From contig CAUCSW010000056.1 of assembly GCA_958445555.1 (NCBI GenBank), positions 1-5,724 on the forward strand: a stretch of 5,724 nt of DNA, in the 5' to 3' direction. The notes beneath the pieces were generated by a model. The model made no database searches. It had not been told where the DNA came from and saw only the letters and a program-made list of their open reading frames with translations. Position numbers and translations under genes: made by a program. Positions 1-5,563 of this stretch are shown piece after piece; the first letter of the stretch is position 1, and the number at the start of each line of letters is the position of its first letter. Source of the stretch: an uncultured Clostridia bacterium (GTDB taxonomy: Bacteria; Bacillota; Clostridia; Oscillospirales; Acutalibacteraceae).

Positions 1-1119
1 GGCATCACGATCATGGATTATCAGGGCAACATCGTGGCTTCCGTAGGCGGGCGCGGCAAAAAGGAAGGCAATATGCTGCTTGACCACGCATATGCGGTGC
101 CGAATCAGCCGGGATCGGCGATGAAGGGCATAGGTGCATATGCGCTTGCGATCGATGAGAATCTCATCAATTATTCTACCATGATAGAGGACAGTCCGCT
201 CGCCAAGCAGGACGGCAGGGATTGGCCTGTCAACTGGTACTCGGGCTATACCGGCAATCAGACGGTAGCCCATGCCATAGCGCAGTCGATAAACACCATT
301 CCCTGTAAGCTTGTAAAGCAGCTTTCCACCGCGAAGAGCTACGAATTTGTCACCAAAAAGCTCGGTCTTTCGCATCTCAATCCCGGTCCCGACAAGGATG
401 AAACGATATCAGCCCTTGCAATAGGCGGTACCAACGGCGGGGTTACGCCCGTCGAGCTTGCGGGAGCGTATGCCATATTCGGAAACGGCGGCAAGTTCTA
501 TACCCCCAAGACATATACAAGGGTGACCGACCGCAACGGCAACGACCTGCTCAAGGTCAGCGAGGATGATTATGTTCAGGCGATAAGCGAGGATTCGGCT
601 TATGTTATGAACAGGCTCTTAAAGAATGCCGTTTTCGGAAGAGATGCGACTTCGTGGATGTTCGGCGCGGCTACTGAAAGCGAACTGTTTGCAAAATCCG
701 GAACCTCTTCGGACTACTATGACAACTGGCTTGTCGGCGGCTCGCCTTACTATGTGGGCGCGGTATGGGTTGGCTTTGATATCCAGGAAGAGTGTCCCAC
801 CAACAACGCCAAGTATATCCTGACCGACATCTTCAGAGAAATCCACAAGGGTCTTGAGGTCAAGTCGTTCCAAGGAAGCGACAATGTCGTATCGGCGGTG
901 TATTGCGAGGCAACGGGACTTCTTGCAAGCGGAAACTGTCCGAGCGTGAACACGGGATATTATAAGAAGGATGCCATGCCCGGCACCTGCACATATCATA
1001 AGGACGGCGGCTCTCATTCGGACACTTCGTCCGGCACCTCCTCCGAGGGCGGGGACACTTCGTCCGAAACCCCTTCCGAGAATCCCGATGACGGCGGCGA
1101 AACAACGCCGCAGGATTAG
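1..1119 (+). CDS. Class A penicillin-binding protein (PBP1-type), C-terminal part
   Basis: Class A PBPs are membrane-anchored enzymes that polymerise (GT51 domain) and cross-link (transpeptidase domain) peptidoglycan outside the membrane. The frame is open from base 1 (Gly-Ile-Thr-Ile before the Met at 13), so the gene begins upstream and that Met is internal. Numbering from it, the three transpeptidase motifs occur in order: SxxK as SAMK with catalytic Ser35 (115-117), SxN as SIN at 92-94 (286-294), and KSGT at 228-231 (694-705), a K-S-G form of the usual KTG box. The DNWLVGGSP stretch after it is also typical. A Cys-containing segment follows (YCEATG, GNCPS, GTCTYH), as in clostridial PBP1 proteins, then a low-complexity Ser/Thr/Gly/Asp/Glu tail ending at TAG 1117-1119. 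The transmembrane anchor and GT51 domain are not visible. The family call is secure; the exact paralogue is not. Confidence 0.95.
   Translation, partial: GITIMDYQGNIVASVGGRGKKEGNMLLDHAYAVPNQPGSAMKGIGAYALAIDENLINYSTMIEDSPLAKQDGRDWPVNWYSGYTGNQTVAHAIAQSINTIPCKLVKQLSTAKSYEFVTKKLGLSHLNPGPDKDETISALAIGGTNGGVTPVELAGAYAIFGNGGKFYTPKTYTRVTDRNGNDLLKVSEDDYVQAISEDSAYVMNRLLKNAVFGRDATSWMFGAATESELFAKSGTSSDYYDNWLVGGSPYYVGAVWVGFDIQEECPTNNAKYILTDIFREIHKGLEVKSFQGSDNVVSAVYCEATGLLASGNCPSVNTGYYKKDAMPGTCTYHKDGGSHSDTSSGTSSEGGDTSSETPSENPDDGGETTPQD
1021..1086 (+). repeat. Two tandem 33-bp in-frame repeats in the PBP tail
   Basis: Two 33-bp units (1021-1053 and 1054-1086) both begin GACACTTCGTCCG and encode the related 11-residue units DTSSGTSSEGG and DTSSETPSENP. 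The spacing is exactly 11 codons, so gain or loss of a copy keeps the frame. They form the core of a disordered, acidic, hydroxyl-rich extracellular tail downstream of the transpeptidase domain. The second copy has diverged in its 3' half. Confidence 0.8.
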
Positions 1120-1132
1120 AAGACGAACCGAC

Positions 1133-1170
1133 AGAGCCGAGGCGGCAAAACAGTCCCTCGGCTCTTTATT
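1133..1170 (+). terminator. Intrinsic terminator of the PBP gene
   Basis: There is a perfect 10-bp stem, AGAGCCGAGG (1133-1142) with CCTCGGCTCT (1156-1165), around a 13-nt loop, followed by TTATT. It starts 13 nt after the PBP stop codon. The U-run is short and interrupted by an A, but stem and position fit a rho-independent terminator. Confidence 0.82.
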
Positions 1171-1200
1171 AAACGGCTGCGGCGGAATGCCGTTTGCTTT
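1171..1200 (+). terminator. Second, tandem terminator-like hairpin
   Basis: AAACGGC (1171-1177) pairs perfectly with GCCGTTT (1189-1195) across an 11-nt loop, and TTT recurs after a GC at 1198-1200. It directly abuts the first terminator and probably acts as a backup that stops PBP readthrough into the GH31 promoter region. It is weaker than the first because its U-rich part is mostly inside the stem. Confidence 0.5.
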
Positions 1201-1207
1201 GAGATAC

Positions 1208-1265
1208 AAAATTAAATATAATTTATTTAAAAAACTGTTGCATATTTCGGCAGCTATGGTATACT
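1208..1265 (+). promoter_or_regulatory. Extended -10 promoter for the GH31 gene, with A/T-rich upstream block
   Basis: A -35-like TTGCAT (1238-1243) is separated by 16 nt from TATACT (1260-1265). TGG directly precedes the -10, giving the extended TGnTATACT form common in Gram-positive sigma-A promoters. An almost pure A/T stretch (about 1208-1234) lies just upstream and could act as an UP element. Transcription would start near 1272. An alternative TATAAT (1217-1222) with a weak TTGCTT (1194-1199) 17 nt upstream could be a second start. Confidence 0.7.
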
Positions 1266-1271
1266 ACACTG

Positions 1272-1394
1272 TGTATCGATCGGACGCGCCGTATGAATAT
1301 CGGCTCATCCTCGGGTATGCGGAAAAAGGCGGCGATAGGGTAGATGCCGTGACCCCCCGAAAAAAACAACGATAATTCTTTAGGGAGAATTCTT
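1272..1394 (+). promoter_or_regulatory. Structured 5' leader of the GH31 gene, class not recognised
   Basis: The leader predicted from the promoter is about 120 nt, long for a gene with a simple ribosome binding site. Possible helices are GCCG 1288-1291 with CGGC 1301-1304 (extendable by two A-U pairs), and TCGGG 1311-1315 with CCCGA 1356-1360 enclosing CGGC 1330-1333 with GCCG 1346-1349. An A-run follows at 1360-1366. I could not match it to a riboswitch consensus I know (c-di-GMP, ZTP, THF, fluoride, manganese). There is no U-tract, so any control would more likely act on translation or RNA stability. The structure is read by eye. Confidence 0.3.
1374..1391 (+). promoter_or_regulatory. Ribosome binding site of the GH31 gene inside a small hairpin
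   Basis: The Shine-Dalgarno AGGGAG (1382-1387) lies 7 nt before ATG 1395 and fixes the start. It is part of an inverted repeat, AATTCT (1374-1379) with AGAATT (1386-1391), so it would lie partly in the 6-nt loop and partly in the 3' arm. The stem is A/T-rich and weak, so ribosomes could probably open it. Confidence 0.6.
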
Positions 1395-3899
1395 ATGAGT
1401 GATGTACCGGAAAGATTTAATTGGCACACAGACGGAAAAGCGGACAAGAGAGCCGTATTTTCGGGCAGGAATTACAGATTTTCATTTATTACCGATCGGC
1501 TTGTTCGAATAGAATGGGATCCGAAAGGCAAGTTTGAGGACAGGGCGAGCCAGTCGTTTTTCTATCGCAATCAGCCCGTTCCCGAATTCAGCGCAACGGT
1601 AGACGAGAAGAATGTATTGAGGGTCGAAACCGAGTATATCGTTCTTACATATAAAGAGGACGCGGAGTTTTCCGCTGATACCCTTTCCGTCGCACTGAAG
1701 AATGCTCCCGGCACCGTATGGCATTACGGCGACAAAATAGAGCAGCTCAAGGGCACGACCAAGACTCTTGACGGGGTGGACGGCGTGACCGAGCTTAACG
1801 ACGGTGTCATTTCGCGCAACGGAATCGCCGTTATTGATGACAGTGATACATTGCTGCTCGGTGAGGACGGTTGGATCGAGGTCCGCAATGAGAATACGAC
1901 CGATATGTATGTCTTTGCTTACGGACACGATTATCTTGCCGCAGTACGCGATCTTTACAAGGTGACTGGCGTTCCGCCCATGCTCCCCCAATATGCTCTC
2001 GGAAACTGGTGGAGCCGTTACCACAGATACACCCAGGACGAATATCAGGATCTTATGCTGAGGTTTGAAAAGGAAAATATTCCGTTTTCGGTTGCCGTTG
2101 TTGATATGGACTGGCATCTTGTGGATGTTCCTTATGAGGAGGGCGACGAAAACAAATCGATCGGACCTGCAGTGGACAAATACGGAAGAAGATCCACCGG
2201 TAATTGCTTCGGCTGGACGGGATACACCTGGAACACCGAGCTTTTCCCCGATTACAAGGCGTTTCTCAAATTCCTCGGCGATCACAATCTCAAGACCGCA
2301 CTCAACCTCCACCCATCGGACGGCGTGAGGCATCACGAGTCGATGTACAGAGAAATGGCAGAGGCGTGCGGAATGAATCCCGATGAGGGCAAACAGGTTT
2401 GCTTTGATCTGCTGAATCCTCAGTTTATGGAAAAATATTTCGACATTATCCATCACCCCTATGAGGAGGAAGGCGTTGGTTTCTGGTGGATGGACTGGCA
2501 GCAGGGAGAGTCTTATCGCTGGCTGCACGAGGCGACCGAAAATAAGGATCCGAGAGAAAGGCTTGATCCTCTCTGGATGCTGAACCATCTGCACATTCTT
2601 GATATTTCGCGCAACGGCAAGCGCCCGATGTTCTTCTCGCGCTATGCGGGAATAGGCAGTCAGCGTTACCCCGTCGGATTTTCGGGAGATACCCTTATCA
2701 CATGGGAATCGCTTGACTTCCAGCCTTACTTTACCGCAAATGCGTCGAATGTTGGATATTCATGGTGGAGCCACGATATAGGCGGTCATATGTGCGGATA
2801 CAGGGATGACGATCTGGCGCTCCGCTGGATGCAGCTCGGCGTGCTTTCGCCCATAAACCGTCTGCATAGCTCAAGCAATGATTTTTCGGGTAAAGAGCCT
2901 TGGAATCTTGCGCCCGAGCACGCGAAGATCGCGGCGGATTGGCTAAGACTGCGTCATCAGCTCTTCCCCTACATATACACGATGAATTACCGCAATCATC
3001 ATGATCTGCAGCCGCTTGTGCAGCCTATGTATTACGGATATCCGGAGTGCAGCGAGGCATATTCGCACAAGAACCAGTTTATGTTCGGAAGCGAGCTTAT
3101 GGTAGCTCCCGTGACCACGAAAAACGATCCCGTGTCAAGACTGGCAAAGACCTCGGTTTGGTTCCCGAAGGGCGAATGGTTTGATATATTCACCGGTCTT
3201 AAATATACCGGCGAAAAGACGGTCGATGTTTATCGCGGACTGAACGAATATCCCGTGTTCGCCAAGGCGGGCGGCATTCTTCCGATGTATAAGGACTACG
3301 GAGACAATCAGCTTATCAACCGTGATGAGCTTGAGGTAAGGGTGTTCCCGGGCGCTTCGAGTGTATTTGAGCTTTATCAGGATGAGGGCGAGTATGATCG
3401 CTTTGAAGACGGTCACTTTGCCACCACCGCAATGAAGCTTGATTGGAGCGAAAAGCCTTCATTTGTGATCGAATCGGCGGAGGGCGACCTTAAGCTGATT
3501 CCGAAAAAACGCACATATAAGGTCATATTCTGTGCCGTGGGAAAAGAACCCGAAGTCGATGTGACACTCAACGGAAGGGTATCAAAGTTCACAAGCGAGT
3601 ATGACAGGAAAGCGCACACCCTTACTGTTACGGTGACTGCAAAAACAGTGGAGACCGTAAAGATCACTCTTTCGGGTGAGGATCTTGTTTATGATAACCG
3701 CGATGCGGCCGACAGAGTCTTCGATATTCTGCTCCACAGTCAGATAGACTTTGAGAAGAAGCAGAACGCATGGAACTGGATCAAAAACGACAAGCGTTAT
3801 CGGAATCTCGGGTTCCTGTTTACCGAACAGGAAATGAAGTATGTCTACGGCGGGCTTAAAGAGGTCTGCGATCTTCTCAAAGAGTCTTCCGAAAGATAA
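1395..3899 (+). CDS. Glycoside hydrolase family 31 alpha-glycosidase (alpha-glucosidase-like)
   Basis: GH31 enzymes are retaining hydrolases that release terminal alpha-linked sugars, mostly glucose or xylose. This 834-residue protein lacks a signal peptide and is probably cytoplasmic, acting on imported oligosaccharides. The order is an N-terminal beta-sandwich (about 1-190), a TIM barrel from about 198 (LPQYALGNWW) to about 560, beta domains, and a DUF5110-like segment around LYQDEGEYD (660-668). The inferred nucleophile is Asp367 in WWMDWQQGE; the inferred acid/base is Asp461 in WSHDIGGH, 94 residues later. Asp237/Asp239 (VVDMDWH), Arg416 with SQRYPVGFSGD to Asp432, and Arg489-Leu-His491 match other GH31 substrate-pocket positions. 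The nucleophile context differs from the classic WxDMNE. Residues about 767-834 form an apparently helical C-terminal extension. The gene has its own promoter and terminator. Family is confident; substrate (glucoside, xyloside, galactoside or GalNAc) cannot be read from this. Confidence 0.95.
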   Translation: MSDVPERFNWHTDGKADKRAVFSGRNYRFSFITDRLVRIEWDPKGKFEDRASQSFFYRNQPVPEFSATVDEKNVLRVETEYIVLTYKEDAEFSADTLSVALKNAPGTVWHYGDKIEQLKGTTKTLDGVDGVTELNDGVISRNGIAVIDDSDTLLLGEDGWIEVRNENTTDMYVFAYGHDYLAAVRDLYKVTGVPPMLPQYALGNWWSRYHRYTQDEYQDLMLRFEKENIPFSVAVVDMDWHLVDVPYEEGDENKSIGPAVDKYGRRSTGNCFGWTGYTWNTELFPDYKAFLKFLGDHNLKTALNLHPSDGVRHHESMYREMAEACGMNPDEGKQVCFDLLNPQFMEKYFDIIHHPYEEEGVGFWWMDWQQGESYRWLHEATENKDPRERLDPLWMLNHLHILDISRNGKRPMFFSRYAGIGSQRYPVGFSGDTLITWESLDFQPYFTANASNVGYSWWSHDIGGHMCGYRDDDLALRWMQLGVLSPINRLHSSSNDFSGKEPWNLAPEHAKIAADWLRLRHQLFPYIYTMNYRNHHDLQPLVQPMYYGYPECSEAYSHKNQFMFGSELMVAPVTTKNDPVSRLAKTSVWFPKGEWFDIFTGLKYTGEKTVDVYRGLNEYPVFAKAGGILPMYKDYGDNQLINRDELEVRVFPGASSVFELYQDEGEYDRFEDGHFATTAMKLDWSEKPSFVIESAEGDLKLIPKKRTYKVIFCAVGKEPEVDVTLNGRVSKFTSEYDRKAHTLTVTVTAKTVETVKITLSGEDLVYDNRDAADRVFDILLHSQIDFEKKQNAWNWIKNDKRYRNLGFLFTEQEMKYVYGGLKEVCDLLKESSER

Positions 3900-3917
3900 G
3901 TGAGGGTTCTCCGAAAA

Positions 3918-3943
3918 AACGGGTGCCGGGTCCGGCTCCCGTT
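3918..3943. terminator. GC-rich hairpin with its U-tract on the minus strand
   Basis: AACGGG (3918-3923) pairs with CCCGTT (3938-3943), then a T-T mismatch, then GCCGG (3925-3929) with CCGGC (3932-3936). It starts 19 nt after the GH31 stop. On the + strand it is preceded by A-residues (3914-3919) and followed by only TT then CATGG, so it is a poor + strand terminator. Read on the minus strand it is followed by TTTTTT, the classical arrangement. It may stop antisense transcription entering the GH31 gene, or protect the GH31 mRNA 3' end. Confidence 0.5.
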
Positions 3944-3959
3944 CATGGCAAGCGCTTAG

Positions 3960-3974
3960 GGTCGATGATCGACC
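3960..3974. repeat. Short perfect inverted repeat
   Basis: GGTCGAT (3960-3966) and ATCGACC (3968-3974) are exact inverted copies around a single G. As DNA it has the form of a dimeric regulator site; as RNA it gives a small 5-bp hairpin. It lies between the GH31 stop and the main terminator, and far (about 130 bp) upstream of the next promoter, so neither role is well supported. Confidence 0.4.
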
Positions 3975-3985
3975 TCGGATAGTGG

Positions 3986-4035
3986 GCGCCCTGCGTTCGT
4001 CAGCAGTAACGGACGAACGCAGGGCGCTTTTGCTT
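3986..4035 (+). terminator. Strong intrinsic terminator between GH31 and the polysaccharide operon
   Basis: A perfect 16-bp stem, GCGCCCTGCGTTCGTC (3986-4001) with GACGAACGCAGGGCGC (4012-4027), encloses a 10-nt loop and is followed by TTTTGCTT. This is the clearest terminator in the window. It should end GH31 transcription and isolate the operon that starts near 4141. Confidence 0.92.
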
Positions 4036-4084
4036 TCTGCAGTCCGCCTCGCAGAGAGCGATGACCGTCGTTCGCCGCAAGGCG
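4032..4084 (+). other. Non-coding hairpin stretch downstream of the terminator
   Basis: Within the 342-base gene-free interval 3900-4241, two further hairpins lie between the terminator and the next promoter. GCTTTCTGC (4032-4040) pairs with GCAGAGAGC (4051-4059) with one G-U pair and a 10-nt loop; this stem would compete for part of the terminator's U-rich tail. CGCC (4073-4076) and GGCG (4081-4084) close a GCAA tetraloop. I see no supported reading frame, tRNA or known RNA here. Confidence 0.4.
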
Positions 4085-4105
4085 CAGGGGAGCGTGTTGT
4101 TTCTG

Positions 4106-4139
4106 TTGACTTTACGGGGGGTATGGGGTATTATATAAT
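4106..4139 (+). promoter_or_regulatory. Sigma-A-type promoter of the polysaccharide operon
   Basis: TTGACT (4106-4111) and TATTAT (4129-4134) are separated by an ideal 17 nt, predicting a start near 4141. A perfect TATAAT (4134-4139) overlaps the end of this -10 but would need a 22-nt spacer, so TATTAT is preferred. The A/T core ATTATATAAT (4130-4139) is an exact palindrome. Just downstream of the strong terminator, this makes the downstream genes an independent unit. Confidence 0.82.
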
Positions 4140-4140
4140 G

Positions 4141-4241
4141 GTGTTGGAGCGACTCGACAGCACTGCCGAGCGACAAGCAGCCGGGATCCGGCCGCTTATA
4201 TACCCAGGGTCTTGATAATAACGGCGGAAGGAGGGAGCAGC
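4141..4241 (+). promoter_or_regulatory. Hairpin-containing leader of the polysaccharide operon
   Basis: The predicted leader is about 100 nt. It has a first hairpin, CTCG (4153-4156) with CGAG (4167-4170), extendable inward past a mismatch by CA/TG pairs. A second has GCCGG (4180-4184) with CCGGC (4188-4192) around GAT, extendable past an A-C mismatch by AGC/GCT (4176-4178, 4194-4196). GAGCGAC occurs at both 4147-4153 and 4168-4174. No U-tract follows, so this is not an obvious attenuator. A role in processive antitermination is possible but speculative. Confidence 0.35.
4229..4234 (+). promoter_or_regulatory. Ribosome binding site that fixes a GTG start
   Basis: A full AGGAGG (4229-4234), within GGAAGGAGGG, lies 7 nt before GTG 4242. 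The in-frame TTG at 4212 has no ribosome binding site at a suitable distance, and starting there would place the Shine-Dalgarno inside the coding region. GTG 4242 is therefore the better start. Confidence 0.85.
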
Positions 4242-5534
4242 GTGACGGTTACTGCGGGAATAAGAAATAAAGACATCCGTAACAAAGGCGACGGCAGATA
4301 TATTCATGTAATATCGTTCAGGATAATGCTGCTTCTTGCGTGGTGCAGGGAAACACTCTTCCCGTTTGCGCGTTATATAATTCTGCGTATTCCTCTGATA
4401 AACACGGCGGTGGACTATGTTTATCCCGCCCTGATGATAATTGCCGCAGTGGGCGCGTTTCCTTATCTTGTCAAAAAGATAAGGTTTACGGACCTGCTTA
4501 TATATATGTCAATGGTGACATTTGTGCTTATAAACGCAGCAGTTTTCCCTTCTAATTCCGAATATATTTTCGCCGCTTTCGGATCGACTGTCAGTGTGAT
4601 GCTCCTTATGTTTGTCGGCATTTCGATCGATTACGAAGAGAATAAGAAGCTTTTGTATTTTGCTTCGCTCCTCGGAGTTGTTGCTCAGATCATCTTCACA
4701 TTCATTGCGCCCTCCGACAGTGCCGTTGATGAAGAGAGAATGAATGTTGCGTATGTCGTGCTGCCGTCGGCGTTGTATCTGATAGGTTATGCCCTTGAAA
4801 AGAAAAGGGTACGCTATTGGATTGCTGCGCTTCTGTCGTTTTTTATGGTGCTTATGTGCGGAACGCGCGGACCTGCCGTTATAACGGTTGTGTTCCTTTT
4901 TGCCGGGATACTTACTGTTGCATTTTCGAATCTTACGCCGAAAAAATTTATACTGACGGCGGTCTTTTTTGCCGTGCTGGTAATCCTGCTTACAACGACG
5001 GACGTATTGAAAACGGTAGCGGAGACACTGTCGGGTTGGTTTGAGAATCTGGGTCTCAGCACCCGCATATTTGACCGTATCCTTGAAGAGGACTTCGATG
5101 AGAGCAAGGGCAGAGAAAGAATAGTGCAGATCATAATGTCCGCCGTCAAAGAGCATCCGATCTTCGGCAACGGACTGATGGGCGATCGCTTCATTCTGCT
5201 TGTGAACAGAGGGACCGTCGGATACAGTCACAACATCTTCCTTGAATTCTGGTGCGAATACGGGGTCATTCTCGGAACCGCTTTTATTGCCGCAGTGACG
5301 GTGCCGCCTGTTATCGCATTTTTTAAGTGCCGAAATGTCGGTATCAGACTTATGCTTTTGGTATTGTTCTGTGCTTCGGTATTAAAGCTTTCTTTTTCCC
5401 AGTCGTATGTCTACGACGGCGATTTTTATATGTTTTTAGGCTACACCGTCGCGGTGCTCAGGTATTGTCGCGAGAAGTCCGATTTACGTAGGACCGAATA
5501 TTGCCTGCCTGCGGTGTCGGCGTCGGAGCCGTAA
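4242..5534 (+). CDS. O-antigen ligase/polymerase-like (Wzy/WaaL-type) polytopic membrane protein
   Basis: Proteins of this type use undecaprenyl-linked glycans on the outer face of the membrane, either polymerising repeat units (Wzy) or transferring finished chains to an acceptor (WaaL and related ligases). The 430-residue product has about 11-12 hydrophobic segments, roughly at 22-42, 52-74, 82-102, 106-126, 134-154, 163-182, 187-203, 208-228, 232-252, 335-357, 362-380 and 385-402. A long soluble loop (about 255-332) lies in the usual family place. Landmarks are GTRGP with Arg209 at a membrane edge, KGRERI (Arg291, Arg293), [14 protein letters not shown], and [13 protein letters not shown] with His330; the last two strongly resemble the O-antigen ligase family signature. 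In a Gram-positive cell a capsular or wall polysaccharide polymerase is more likely than a lipopolysaccharide ligase, but sequence alone does not separate them. It starts with GTG and is followed after 29 nt by rmlA. Confidence 0.85.
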   Translation: MTVTAGIRNKDIRNKGDGRYIHVISFRIMLLLAWCRETLFPFARYIILRIPLINTAVDYVYPALMIIAAVGAFPYLVKKIRFTDLLIYMSMVTFVLINAAVFPSNSEYIFAAFGSTVSVMLLMFVGISIDYEENKKLLYFASLLGVVAQIIFTFIAPSDSAVDEERMNVAYVVLPSALYLIGYALEKKRVRYWIAALLSFFMVLMCGTRGPAVITVVFLFAGILTVAFSNLTPKKFILTAVFFAVLVILLTTTDVLKTVAETLSGWFENLGLSTRIFDRILEEDFDESKGRERIVQIIMSAVKEHPIFGNGLMGDRFILLVNRGTVGYSHNIFLEFWCEYGVILGTAFIAAVTVPPVIAFFKCRNVGIRLMLLVLFCASVLKLSFSQSYVYDGDFYMFLGYTVAVLRYCREKSDLRRTEYCLPAVSASEP

Positions 5535-5550
5535 TAACAGAAGCTATAAA

Positions 5551-5557
5551 AAAGGAG
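5551..5557 (+). promoter_or_regulatory. Ribosome binding site of rmlA
   Basis: AAAGGAG (5551-5557) lies 6 nt before ATG 5564. The 29-nt gap after the membrane protein gene holds this site and no terminator hairpin, which supports cotranscription. Confidence 0.88.
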
Positions 5558-5563
5558 AACAAA

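Noticed and set aside
619..1209. 196-codon open frame on the minus strand opposite the PBP 3' end
   Set aside because: It is antisense to a gene with clear motifs, has an Arg-rich, low-complexity composition from reading Ser/Thr codons backwards, and crosses both terminator hairpins.
971..1375. 134-codon open frame on the + strand overlapping the PBP tail
   Set aside because: It reads the repeat tail in another frame (Pro/Arg/Ala-rich) and then runs through both terminators, the GH31 promoter and the leader.
1272..1394. Known riboswitch (c-di-GMP-I, ZTP, THF, fluoride, manganese)
   Set aside because: The conserved core sequences of these classes, as I know them, are absent. The leader is reported only as an unassigned structured region.
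1482..2594. 370-codon open frame on the minus strand inside the GH31 gene
   Set aside because: It lies wholly antisense to the GH31 N-terminal half, resembles no family, and has no ribosome binding site or promoter that I can see. It is a by-product of GH31 codon use.
3945..3960. Possible catabolite-repression (cre) site around AAGCGCTT
   Set aside because: The central 8 bases match the cre core, but the flanking TG and CA positions do not. It also lies after the GH31 gene and about 150 bp before the next promoter.
4130..4139. Divergent minus-strand promoter using the palindromic ATTATATAAT
   Set aside because: No acceptable minus-strand -35 lies at the right distance, and no minus-strand gene follows.
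3982..4215. 77-codon frame in the intergenic region, including a possible leader peptide from ATG 4138
   Set aside because: It begins inside the terminator region and crosses the 16-bp stem. The internal ATG lies at or before the predicted transcription start and has no properly spaced ribosome binding site.
4212..4241. Upstream TTG start for the membrane protein gene
   Set aside because: No ribosome binding site precedes TTG 4212, while a full AGGAGG sits 7 nt before GTG 4242.
4141..4260. JUMPstart/ops element of enterobacterial polysaccharide operons
   Set aside because: I looked for GGCGGTAGC and the longer JUMPstart pattern and found neither in the leader.
4509..5231. 240-codon open frame on the minus strand inside the membrane protein gene
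   Set aside because: It is antisense to hydrophobic helices, giving a His/Arg/Lys/Ser-rich product with no recognisable domain.
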